Made by a program: the position numbers and the translations under genes. The notes under the pieces were generated by a model. That model was not told where the DNA came from. It ran no database searches and saw only the letters and a program-made list of their open reading frames with translations. Source: Hamiltosporidium magnivora (Eukaryota; Microsporidia; Dubosqiidae). Taken from it: a stretch of 64,000 nucleotides of DNA. The stretch is from positions 1 to 64,000 of the forward strand of contig PITI01000001.1 in NCBI GenBank assembly GCA_004325065.1. The letters run 5' to 3'. This document shows, piece after piece, positions 23,001 through 35,800 of the stretch; the stretch's first letter is position 1; each line of letters begins with the position of its first letter.

Positions 23001-26000
23001 CGAACTTCCAAATTTAAATTGGCATAATTCACATTTTGACGATATTATTCATAATTAGGAGAGAATTAATATCAAATATATCTTTATAGATAGAAATATT
23101 AATTAAAAATAATATATTTAAGTTTTAATCTTTAAGATATTTTAAATTCAAAGTCTTCTAGTAAATAGTGGAAGGAAGATAGACACATTTAAAACATATA
23201 TCTTGTCGTGTTTTTGGAATTGTTTGAAAAGCTTTTTTGCCCTTTATGTAGGTCCTAAACTACAAAAATCGCTGCAAAACCCGTCATAATCAGCGAGCTT
23301 TATCAGATTTAAATAAATAAAAAAAATATTTGTTGACTATCGATAACGATCGCTATGGATTAGTTTGATTAAGTAAGTATCGAAGCTCCTAGAACTAACG
23401 AATAATACAAAAGCAAAAGTATTACACATAAATTTTATTTCTTATTAAAATTAAAACTGCCGATTAAGAAATAGAGAATAAAATAGATAATTTATGACGA
23501 AAAATTGATTAATTATTACTAAATAATTTTTTAAAATAAATCATTTTCTAATTGTCTAATAATGGTAATCTGGGATTCCATGAGACCAAAAAGCATAATC
23601 AAATGAAAGTTATGACCTGCCCAAAACTACTTAAATTTAATTTCAGACTTTTTTTTAAATATTGTACAGTTACGGTATTCGAAATAATATAAACACTCAA
23701 TTATTGTAGATGAAAAAATAAACCCATAATGTAATAATTGTATCTATAAAATAGAAATTTATTATAATATCTAATCTCTAAGCTATCAATTTTTGGAATA
23801 AAATAAATGGCTTACTATATTTGAAATATAATTTTCAACTTAATACATATAAAGATTAGAAAAAACCAAGGCGCTTTAATTTAAGGCATAAATATTGTCG
23901 ATAATTATATAATAGAAAAATTTTACGGAGTAAAGATTTTTCATCAAATTTCATAAATGAGTTCATTTTTATTTATATTTCAATGTTTTTAAAATGTTTA
24001 TAAAAAGATCTTTTTAGTAAAATTTATCACCAATATATTTTATAGCTTAATAATATGTACCGAATATATATGCAGATAATTATTTTATAAATACTAAAAA
24101 AATGTAAATCTAGAAAATGAAATAAATCTAAAAAACAAAAAGCGTATGAAACTATTTTATACACAAAGGAAGAATAAAAATCTAAATAATGAAAATTCTG
24201 TAGTTTGTCTTATCTTAAAAAAAGAATATTCTACACCTATTTTTGGATTTTGCAAAGAAAAAAAATTTTATATTATCTAATAAAAAAACAACTTTATGAA
24301 TAGATGATAATTTGGCGGACAGACAATTTTTAAAAAACTTTTTAAAGCGCAGGGAAAGAACAAAAAACTATATAATATATCATCAGTTATAGAAAAATTT
24401 AACTTTTTAAAAATCTCGATTTGACTTTTATATTACGTTATATTGATTTTATTATTTCTTAATTGTAAAGACTTTGCAAAATATACTATAAGTCAATAGA
24501 TAAGTTCCAAAGGATACACCCCCTTACAAATTTCAACGAGTATACATTTTGAACTGCAAAAAAAGACTAAAAATGCAATATTTAAATTTCAAGGTATGAA
24601 GTGGCTAAAATAATAATGCAAAAAAGCTGGCAATCTTATTATTTGAGTAAAAAACAACGATATAAATGAACTCTTGTATCCGAACTCGTTAAAATCATAT
24701 TTGGTGATTATAATACGATATTACAATACATTTGTCTTTTACTTAGAGCCTTTAATAAATTCGTCTACATAAATGCACAAAGATTATGAGAAAAAAGATG
24801 AAAGTCACATCATAATAAACCAAATTATTTTACGTTACAAGATTTTGTTTGTTAGTTAAAATATCTTAGAAATAATTGCTAAATATTATAAGGTTCTATC
24901 CAAGTTTAAAAGTCAGAATGCTAAATAATTTTTAACCTCGACAATCAGTTTTCCGAAGTCTCAGCTTTAAAACTAAAATGCAACCCAATGGATTTGCCGA
25001 TATAATTAAAAAACGAAATATTTTCGATAAGGATTCAAAGACATAATATCTCGGTAAGGTTAGGTATCTGTACGTCTTTTAAGTGATAAAAATATGTCAA
25101 TCTGGTGTCTTACGAGATACACTAATCCCCTGTTAATATTATTTATTACACAAAAACATTTAGTGATAACTTATAGTTTTTGATCTATATCATTACGAGG
25201 TATAAGAATTTTTATAGTGTATAAAACCGATAATATTTACCGTAACTTATGCAATAAAAAAATATGAAGCGTATTCTGATCTTAATACGAAGCCAAATAG
25301 CGAATTTAGTTTCTCAAACACAATGAGGTTTAGTAATTAATATCACGAGTATTTTAAAAATAACATTATATATCTAGATTTTTCTTCAAAATTAAATGCA
25401 GTTTTTTATGTAATATTCCCAGTAAGATAATGATTGCGTTAAAAATCCTGGATTGTTCTAAAGACGAATGAAGAAAAGCGATTATAAAAAGAACCAGTAT
25501 ACATAAGGATTATTCGTTTGCTATATAAACAGTATCTATGATTAAATTAAAGGGGTTTCGTTACGAAAGATAATTCAGCCTATAAATTCTTTTGGAAGTT
25601 TTTGAATTATTGATACAAGTCAATAATTTAGTTTAACTGTAACTTTCTATATTGAAATTAGAAAAGTTAGTTCAAATTTGTTTTATAAGCAAGTTAAGAC
25701 AAAAATGTGTATTAAAAAGAATAATAGCAAATTTAGACTTGGTTTTGAAGAATATACGTAGATAAATTATGTTTTTAATTACTAGAATATTTTTGCCTAA
25801 AATTTTTATTTTATTCTAAAATAGTATACATATTCATTTGTACAATTATACAACTTAACCAGAAACTTGTTATTAACTTAATTCCATAAGAAATTTAATT
25901 TAATACTCTTTCAGAATCATAAATTTTCAAAAAGTTAGTTTGAATTATTATTCCCAAGCCAATTTTAACAAAACACAGCCCTAATTTGATATTCCGTTTT

Positions 26001-29000
26001 TTGAGTATTATCTTACAATTTCAAATTGCCATTTGAATGCGCTTTTTAAATTTTTAGATTTTTTCGCGACCGAAGAAGAAGATATTTCCTCGTAGATTTA
26101 GTGCTCGGTGCTTTTTTTCAAAATAAATAAAAAATTTTAGGTGTTTTACAAATAAATGCCGAAACGAACTGAATTATAAAAGCAAAAACGAAATAAATAT
26201 ATGTTGCTAAAAATTTGCTATAATAAAACAGGCTTTATTTTGACATTAAACAAATTTAATGTATAATAATATGTAATGAATTTTTTATATATCGATGAAT
26301 TAAAAAATGTATAAGTTTAAATAGACGGGCTATTCAACTTTATTTTTAATGGTTTATATCTTTTCAAAACATATCTAAGCTATCAGTCGACTACAATCTA
26401 TAAAAAATCATGACAATTTGGAATTAAAGCCGAAAATCTCGCAATGTGTTATCTAAACACCTATATCATATTTGATTATGATCTCTTTTTCATAAATATT
26501 GATAAATTTTTTAGGAATACTAAATTTCATAATGCCTCATACGTTTAAAATTTTAATTATAACTATAAATTGATAAGATTTTGTATATTATCTGTAGAAA
26601 TACTAATTAGCGAATATTTTTCGTGGCATGATTGCGAAAAAATAATCTGAAAAGTAATCAAAAAAGTGTTTGTATTTATATACAGATGTATGTAAAACTG
26701 AGATGAAATATGTCTTTTTTGATTGAAGACATATTTTGGGTACTTTGGTATGGCGCTGGTTTGAAATGCTCTAGCAATTAAAACTTCGATCATTTTAATA
26801 ATTGATTAGTCTTTTGCTAACAAAAAAATATTTTAATTAGTTCAAAAATAAATTATATCTTATTTCTGCTTAAATATTTACTACTAACTGTTATCTTGTT
26901 TACTTAAAAGAAAACGGCTAGTTTATGCAAATGAGTCAAGTTAATTAGTTTCCTATGTATTTTTTCAAAATGTTTGCTTCGTAATAATAAATTTTTGAAA
27001 ATTGCTTAAGAAAATACTAAAATATTTGTAAAAAGTTAAATTTTAAGAAACATTACTCTTGTCCTCATTTCGTAAAAATATTAATTTTTTTGTATGTTTT
27101 TTAAACTAAATATTTTATTTAAATATTTGTTCATAACATATTCAAATACATATTCAATATTATATTTAAGATTAAATTCTTTACGTAAAATAAAAATGTC
27201 TTTCCTCTATAAATATCCAACATATATCCGAAGAATATTGTATCCAAACATTAACATCAAGAGGACTAGAATTGCATTTAACCGAAAGAATTTCATTTCA
27301 CAGAAATGTCGAGAAAAACATTATTGATACCTGATTAACTGGCCAACTCAAATAAAAACAAAAATTGCTTATTATATTCTGTTTGATATTCGTATTATGA
27401 GTAGAGAGAAGAATAACCAAATTAAAACCCATTTGATTGTCAAAGTTCGTCTAAAATTTTAAGAAAATCATTTTTGACATTTGTAGGATATAAACCACAT
27501 CGGGTCTTTAGCCAAATACGCATAATTCCCGGTAACAGCTGATTTAAAAAACAATTAGAAAATTTCAAGTTTTTCATCCTTGACATCGAGAGATAAGAGA
27601 GAAAAAATATAACTAAGTTGGTATTACGCTTTCCGAATACTTGTTGCTTAGAGTGTTTTCTATTTGATTTTTTTTCAAAAAATGCCATCAAAGGATTCAA
27701 ACCTTTTGTAATGTACAAATTTTGTTTGTCAATCTATTTACTTAGATTATATATTCCTCTTGTAGAAAACGAAACGTTTTTTCTATATTAAGCATTTCTT
27801 GCAAAATTTTAGGTTTTAAATAAGTCAACTTTATTAAAGATTTTACAATATTAGCATTCTTCATAAATATCTCGAACAGAACCCGAATCAAAAATAATTA
27901 AAATAATGTATAAGTTATGAAGCAAATAATTAAAAATTTAACAAAGTTAAAAATGGTTTTTTACATTAACATATAGTTCTTAATATTGCAAAGTTGCAAA
28001 TTTATATAATGAAATTGTATTAGTTTACTGAAAAAAAGCAATAAATTTCCCTCAAATATAACACTGTGTTAATGTTATTCGACATATTAAAATTGAAAAT
28101 ACACATAAAACAGTCATTTGCCATTTCATACCTAGGCCTTTGTATGAGTCGCACCTTCGTAACAACATTACGTGTAATCTGATTGTATGAAAAAATATTT
28201 CATAAACATACAACATCAAAATCGTATTCACTTTGATTTATTGTTCTAATTTAAGTTGATTATTTATATCGGATATTAAAAAAAGTATTTTAGCCTACTA
28301 ATTGACTTATTTTAAATTACCTAGCCGAATCTTTTACAAATATTTTGATTTGGGAAAATCTTTGTTTAAATATTGATTTATAATATTACAATTCTGACAC
28401 TATAGCAGTTACTTTTCAAAGTATTTCAAATGATTTAATTAAACTGCATTAGTCGAAATAAACATATGTTTTTTTTACATAAATATTAAAGAATTTATTT
28501 TTAACTTAATTTATATTTCTACAATATTTCAGCAGTTCGTACTTCTCAAGCAAAAAAAAATTGTAATTATATCCTTTTGCGTCTACCCAAGCCTAAAACT
28601 ACGAACCAGTTTATAAAATAGGTATGCTTTGCCAAAATTGTCTACTAAAAAAAGGTGTTTTTGTAATATTAATGCACCTTAGAAAAAATAATTCTATTAA
28701 TTTTTTGGATGCGGATTCCATCACAAATGATATGTTCATGCATTACACGGCTTAAGCCCCATAAAACCGGTCTAAATCTTTTATTGAGAGAATTTATTTG
28801 TGCTGCTAAGATTTAATTATAATTAATTTTCAAAAAAAAGTGATAACGTAAAATTTTACATAAGCTGTTAATTTACCATAAAAACATGGAAAGCTATTGA
28901 ACATTTCGCAAGCTGTATATTATAATAAAATTTACGCTTGCTGATATTGAATATTTAATATACCTTTTTTAAAAGAGTTTCTATACTTGAAAATCTTATT

Positions 29001-29524
29001 TTGAAAATTTACAGTACGATAAATTTGAGAAAAAATATATATTCTTAGATTTTAGTATGCAGCCGCCGTGTAGCTTAGATATTTTAGACCAAAGAGATTT
29101 TGTTTCTCAATTTATCTAAATAGAAATTTTTAATAAATAGATATATTTGCATTTATTTGAAAACAAAAGTCTTAAATCTGTTTCTTTAAAGACATTTGAA
29201 AAAAAACAAAAATTTTTAATATTCAATTAAATATTTAGGATTTTTCTCAATATATACAGCGAGTTCAGAACAAAAGCTTGAATATAGTCGTGACCGAGCC
29301 AAAAAAAGAAAAAAAACAAGACCTCGTGGCCTGTAATATCTAAAGTAAAGAAAAAAAATCTTAGAATCAAATCCAAAATATACTCGGATTTCTATCAGCA
29401 ATCCCTATTGAATATACTACATTAGAAAATTATTTTTCAACTCGTAAAAAGCGATTGTAAACATATATCGCGAGAAATTAAAGCATTCGTCAAACTAATG
29501 TTATTAGTAAAGTTAAATATTGCA
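17053..29524. other. 12.5 kb AT-rich gene desert
   Basis: No frame that I would call a gene is present. The sequence is dominated by A/T runs with uniform composition. The longest frame is at 18017-18382 and is described separately. Others, such as 27094-27327 (plus) and 27440-27718 (minus, no ATG start), are short and hydrophobic or basic in the way random AT-rich frames are. No tRNA, rRNA or tandem array was seen. Confidence 0.5.
18017..18382 (-). other. Overlapping open frames on both strands, gene status unclear
   Basis: On the minus strand an ATG-initiated frame of 121 codons is rich in hydrophobic residues (FIFFGLFTVIIVSI). On the plus strand 18063-18347 is also open for about 94 codons without an ATG, and its product looks more like a soluble protein (CIELINFVTEIKEC, YLPSCKLSNENL). 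Local composition is slightly less AT-rich than the surroundings. Neither frame has the CCC start signal. It may be the remnant of a plus-strand gene whose ends are lost, with the minus frame a shadow. Confidence 0.2.
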
Positions 29525-29765
29525 ATCATCATCGGGCCTACAGCCCTATAGGAGCCTTAGCCGCTTTTAGTAATACCGCTTTCCGGTCTATTTCTAGTGG
29601 GTATGTTTACTTTAACGGACCTGGTAAATAGGGGGAGAACAATGAATTGTCGAGTTTATCAACCCCCAACCACGCGGAACGGTCTCTTTTAGTCGCTATC
29701 ACGACAAGAAACAAATAATCGAAGCCCGTACCATTCGTAGCATGGTATAAAATGAGTTGCAATAA
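29525..29765 (-). repeat. Repeat family C, copy 2 (~240 bp, SINE-sized)
   Basis: This copy matches the other two in GAGCCTTAGCCGC, TTTAGTAATACCG, GTATGTTTACTTTAACGG and TCTTTTAGTCGCTATCACGA. It has an insertion of GC-rich sequence in the middle (CAACCCCCAACCACGCGG). On the minus strand its end reads GGGCCCGATGATGATTG, the clearest example of the GAT tail in the family. Confidence 0.7.
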
Positions 29766-31619
29766 ACGATAATTCAGACCCTAACGTTTTATTGTTGTAC
29801 AGACTGTGTTCGTGTTTTGAATTTCTTAAAAGTAACAAATTACTTTTGCCAAATTAAAATTAGAGAATCAGAAAAGCCCGGTTTTTATATGACATCAAAA
29901 ATTGCTCAATTACGTTATGAATAATGTAATTAAATAATTTGCCGGATTGATTATCTTTAAGTTTAATGCGCAAACATTTTGCTTTTAGGTCGGGCCTAAT
30001 TGAGTTAGTTTTAATGAATATCCAAGCTTATAGGGAACACAAGTGGTGATCTTGCAATACATTAGGTTTTGACAGAGTAGCATAAAATTAGATTATAGTA
30101 AGAAACAATCTGAAATATACAAAGAGATTATATTAAATTTATTCCGTTATGTCAGAAAATTACTCAACAAAAGCAATAAATGTATACTTGCATTTTTTTT
30201 GAGATTCATTGACCAGATAATATAATAGAAAACAAAAAATAGAGATTTCCGCATGACTTCTAATATGGAGATTTATAAAAGCTATTTAAAATGACTAGAA
30301 AAGCAAAACCAAAAGTATTACAAAAAACTATAAACTATTTTTTTAGAATAGCTTAACACAATCGTTTTCGCAAATAAAGTCTCATTTCCTCTAAGTGCGC
30401 AAATGTTTTTCTTTTCAAAATGTTTAGATTTTATTGCTTGGTATATTGAGGCATTACAAATTGTTTTTATATGCCTATTAAATTTTAAAGTGGCCAATTA
30501 ACAATGTATTAAAAAATACAAAAAAAAAACAAATCCTTAAAATAAAAAGGTATGACACGACGACTCTCCGTAAAATGTTCTAAAAATCAAATCAACTAGT
30601 TATGAGTTTTCAACTAAAAATATGAATCCTGATCACCAATAAACATCAGTAGAGTAGCTCAAGTGGCTCCAAATGTTTAATTTGGTTTAATTGATATATG
30701 TGATAAGAAATTCTAAAAATCTTTGTATGCTTTTAGTCGTTGACAAGAATAATATTATAAATACATTTTTTTTGTAATTGTCTCTTTTTGGGATAATAAT
30801 TAGAATAACTTCTGCGAATTTATATGTAAGAATTTTCAAAATTAATAAAAAATTTAAGGATAAACTCAATTTCACGACTATATAAATGCATTAAACATTG
30901 TGTATGATAGTTTATGAAATCTTGTACCTAATTAGCATTGAAGATTTGCAATAAAATGTCCGAAAATTATAAAATAAATAATTTAATCAATATGCAGAGT
31001 GTAACAGAACAGTTTTAAAGATAAAATGTCGCCGTATATTAAAAATTTTAAATCGAACTAAGCGAGTCAAATGAAAATAGATGGCGTTCTAGTTGAGCAT
31101 GTATTAAAAAATTACTAAAACTATTATAAACATATATCGAAGTCAAATAGAATAGAAAATATCACAGTAAAATATATTCAGATATTTTTTTGAAATTGCT
31201 AATCGACGGCTAAAAATATAAATAGAAAAAATCAAAAGAATAGACAGTTAACATACTATGGAATGGTATAAACTTAAATCTATAAAGGTTAAAAGCTATT
31301 CAAATAATTCTTTGGGGTAGAATCAAGATTTTTATTTATTTTTAATGTGAAAATTACATCTCGTTTTAACAAGATACACAGCTAGTATGATATAATTACA
31401 TAAAAATGGTAGTTTTTAAGATATGAACATTCATTCTGAATTTTCTAATGATAGATTAAACAGTAAAGAAATATTGTTTAATGTAGATAATATTTGTGAA
31501 CATATAAAAATTTTAACTAAAAAAAATACGCTCTGTACACGAGAAAATCGTATTTAAATATATTTTATGAGTTATAAAAATTAAAATCAACTTACCAAAA
31601 ATTTTTGGTTAAAATGTTT
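29766..31619. other. AT-rich intergenic stretch, no gene recognised
   Basis: Only short frames of random character are present. No repeat family seen elsewhere in the window could be recognised here. Confidence 0.5.
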
Positions 31620-32870
31620 TGTACAATTTGCATGCATTTTATTTTACCTCCTTTACTTTACTGTTTCTTCTTCTATTCCCTACTTTTTTCTTATGTTTAT
31701 GGCCGATTCCTCACACGGGGTTCCTCTTTTTGAAAATAACGATGTTATATGTTTTTGTTTTTAAATGTTTACTACATTCTACGTCATTGCTGGCTTGTTA
31801 TAAACGAAGTATTTGGTTCTTCATGCTTTTCAGATTTTTTAATAATACCTGTGGACGCTCTCTCCCAGCTCTCTTCGGCATTTAGTCCTGACTCCAGTCC
31901 TCTTCGTCGATCAAATGAAATTGTTTCGACTGTCTTCATAAGTAAAATAGACTGAATGTATTTCTTTTATTATAGTGTATTTAAAGTCTTTTTATGTGAC
32001 TTATGGTATTTGTCACAATATCATCCTAGGTCATCATATAAGTGATTATCTCGACACCAAACCTATAAATAAGACCCAACTCATTTGCTAGCAAGCCATA
32101 CTTCCTAAGTTTTTTTGTTTCAACATTGGTTAAGTTTATTTTGAGAAGTAACTCATACTTTAATGAGTATTATCTCATTATTTTTTTTATAAAATAAATA
32201 TATCAAGGCTATTATTCCGAATCTTGAAATCAGTTTTTATCCGGGTGTTCACTCATATCTCCACATGCTCGTTTTCAAGAATTTCTTGCACTCAGTGGCT
32301 TCTAATTTGTGTCGAAGACTCACACTTATATTTATTTAGCATGTACAGACTTCTAACCACAGCATTATGCCGTCTGGTGTAGGCAATACCTAACATTTTT
32401 TCACATCGAGTTGTTAGACGATCTACAAGCTTGCCAGGTTTATTACAATGTTGCCACATACTTCTTGTGTGCTCTGAATACATTTCTATCTTGGATATAG
32501 TAGAGCGCGGCTTCATCACGTGACCTAATATTCTTTTTTTAGCCATCTTGAAGAGCCACATACATTTCAAAGCTCATTTTTTCTTGCATTATATATTTTT
32601 AAATGTTATTTTCGTTTTTTTATTTCGTTATATGATTTTTCAAGTTGAGCTTCTGTTACACCCCTGTTAGTGACTTCTTCTTCTAACCAACAATTTACGT
32701 TTAAGAAGCTTTTTATTGATGCAAAATGTGTTTTTAAATATATCCAACTGTAGGATTGCGGCTCGTCTAGTTGATATTTATTATTTTTTTATAAACAATT
32801 CAAGAGTTGCAAAAGAATATGTTCGCTTTGCCATTCAGCACTATGCTATACACTTCAAAGTTAAAATTAC
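31620..32870 (-). pseudogene. LINE copy 3: degenerate 3' part of the RLE-type retrotransposon
   Basis: Read on the minus strand, this copy parallels LINE copy 2 from just after the reverse transcriptase (AAGAGTTGC...TATGTTCGCTT block near 32802-32830) to the Glu/Lys tail. The longest open piece, 32292-32570, carries the zinc-knuckle region (HCNKPGKLVDRLTTRCEKML, then YTRRHNAVVRSLYM) with the His replaced by Arg in VDR and the first Cys lost. The endonuclease RPD motif reads SLD (near 32206-32214), so it could not be active even without the frame damage. The region matching residues 50-105 of copy 1 is at 31840-31960. This is the most decayed of the three copies. Its higher-coordinate end fades into AT-rich DNA without a visible junction. 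Confidence 0.8.
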
Positions 32871-35800
32871 AACATACCTTAAAATTTTGGTATTCAAAGA
32901 TTTACAAGCAAATTTTTATGAGAGGTATAAAATTTCTTACAGAATCTAGTAAAAAAACTTATTTATTGAGATTACTGACATGAAATGATACTTTAGAACA
33001 TAAACTTTTATTCTTTGCCTTAAGTGTTACAAATGAAAAAATCCTTTTTAATGTAATAATCCGAGATTCAGTAAAAGAATTATCTAGCTTCACAGGCATA
33101 TTCTTGCAAAATATATATAAAAACATTTACTTGTACTATCGAATCTTGTATAAAATCCATGGTTAAAGCTCTAAATACCTTTTTTATACATTTTTTGGAT
33201 TTTATCAATACGTTTCGAATATTTTAATATATTCGAGACACGTAAAAATATAAAATTATTTGATAAACATCTTATTTAAATACGAACTAATCCGTGACGT
33301 GAATAGGCAATTAAAAGCTTATTTTCAGCATTTGGTGATAGTTTGGAATTTGCGTAGATAATAGATTGTACAATTTGATATTTTATTCATATCTAGTATA
33401 TGACGTATATTTTTCTTATCTTAAGATAAAAAGCAAACTGAATTAGAAAATCTTTAGGAAATCTTAGAAGAGAATTACTAAATGTTGTTCTGTCGGAATG
33501 ATACAACTGAGCCGAAAATTTAATCCAAGACTTCGCATTTTTATAAGCCTATACAATAAGACTGGCTTCAAGATATATTTTGCACCATATTTTAGCATTG
33601 TTCGCTTTTTTATCCAGTTTTGTGTAATCAAATAAAATATTCTGATTTCAATGAAACCGACATTTAAGTTTCCATAAAGATTCAATCTTTTCGAATTATA
33701 AACGTAATTTGCATTAAATAATACATGATTTTTTTTATCTAACTCAAATCAAAAATGACAATTACATAACTAAAACCTTATTTTAATTTATTTTATGCTG
33801 TGATAGATAGATCTGATAGAAAAACCGACAAATACTTTCAAAAATTATAAATATACACGATCCAAAATATAAGTCAAAAATTTGAGGCGCTATATAAAAT
33901 ATTTCTCATTCTTTTGGTTTATTCTTGCATCTATAATTTATTTATAATTTTTGCGAAATAGCCCTAAATTTTTCTGAACCGAAAACTTTTCTTTGCATTT
34001 AATAGATTTTGTCATAAAAAAAACAGGCCTTTGATATGTAAATAATTGTCGTTTTTAAAATTATTTGCGTACAAACTAAAACCAATCGAAAGGGCTTATT
34101 GTAGATTACAAACAGGTTTTGCCACACTTTTACCGCACATATTTTTTTAATAATCTTTTAATATTTTTGAAAGTATGTACATTTTCCAAACCGTGAAATC
34201 GTATTTATCCTTTTATAGATAAGCAACAGTCACTTCAAAAAGTGTAGCATATCAATAGATCTGTTGAATCATTACAATTGATTTAATTAGATTTGGAATT
34301 TTAACCTCAAAAATTTGCACTAAGAAAGAATTTATAAAGCTAAATACCATTTCAGCAAGTAGAGAGAGGTTTGGTTAGATTTTTTTGAATAAAATTATAT
34401 AAAATAAATTTGTTCGCTGGTATCACAATAGCGATGAGAAAATATCACGGATGAACGTCAATTTATTATTATACATTATTGTAACAGGAATTTCTACTAT
34501 AAATTTGAATATTAATAGAATATATTTTACTTCTTAAGCCTAGAGATATTAATCAAAAAAGAAGATTTTTTTGCATTGCAATTCTAAAGCGAAAATATTT
34601 ATATATGAACAAGCTTAAATATTTAATGTATATTTGATAATCTGAGAAGATTTGTTTCTAGAATAGTATTTCTCTTATACATCCAGATCCACTTGTTGTA
34701 AAGTTAATCTTCAGTGGTATATAAATCTTGTTTTAAAAAATATATTTATCTGTAAAGTATAACTCGAGCTTGTTTTTATGAGGCTATACTACGCAAACCG
34801 TATAAAATATAATGATTGTAGCATTATAACCTACTTTTTTCCATGCGAACCTATAATTTTTATGACATAATTTTGTATGCAAACATCTTGAGAAAAGGTT
34901 CGGATATGTTAAAATGATACTTTATCTATATTATATATTACTATTAACATAATATCACTGCCCGTTGTTTTAAATTATTCATTTTAGCATATAAAGTGAA
35001 ATATTTTATAATATATCATTTACAGAGTATATGAGTGTACATGATAGTATATTTTAGAAGCAAATGTACATGGATACTTAAGATCGTATTCTCTCGGAAA
35101 AACACGAGCATTAAAAGCGGTGGGAACTTGTATTAGTTCGTGTTTTATTACGTTATTTAAATAAGTCTTTAGATTTCAATTGCAAAGCAATTATTTAGGT
35201 ATAAATTTGAATGAAAAATGTTACTACTATTATAAAACTAATTATAACAATTCGATATGGTTATGAAACCAAAAACATCGTAACAAAAAACGGAATATCA
35301 AACTCGAAATTAAAATGTCTAGCAGGCAAAAGCAAGATAATAAGGTTTTGCGCTTATCTTTTTTAAGCACTCGGAATGCCAAAGTATTCACATAGCTAAA
35401 TTCTAAAATATGAAAATTCTATTTTTTAATTAACTAATTTATATAATATTATATCACAGAATTCGAAAATATTTCGTATGTGTTACATGTTCATATTTTT
35501 TAGATCTCTGTTAACATATTGAGCAGACTCGTAAAAGTATCTGTCAAAATATTATATAATAAACAATCACATATAGTAAGACTAAATAAAGAAGCCTTCC
35601 ACTGATTAAAAAACGATAAAATTCCTTAACAGAATTATATATGCATCTTGTTTGTATCGATCAAATAAGATATATTAAGGACAATATAACAGTAAGATAT
35701 TATATGTTTTTATTCTAGGTATTTTTCAAATTAGGTAGCCTTATATGAGGGATGAAAACGTTTTTTATTTCTTGCGAATGCATATCTATAATATAAAGAT

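Noticed and set aside
27680..27710. AAGGATTCAAACCTT, resembling a minus-strand tRNA T-arm
   Set aside because: The loop reads TTTGAAT, lacking the invariant C, and no D-arm or acceptor stem is found.
27440..27718. 92-codon minus-strand frame
   Set aside because: It begins with TTG rather than ATG, has no start signal and lies in plain desert DNA.
30655..30690. GTAGCTCAAGTGG, resembling a tRNA D-arm/A box
   Set aside because: No T-arm (GGTTCRA) follows at the right distance and no acceptor stem pairs.
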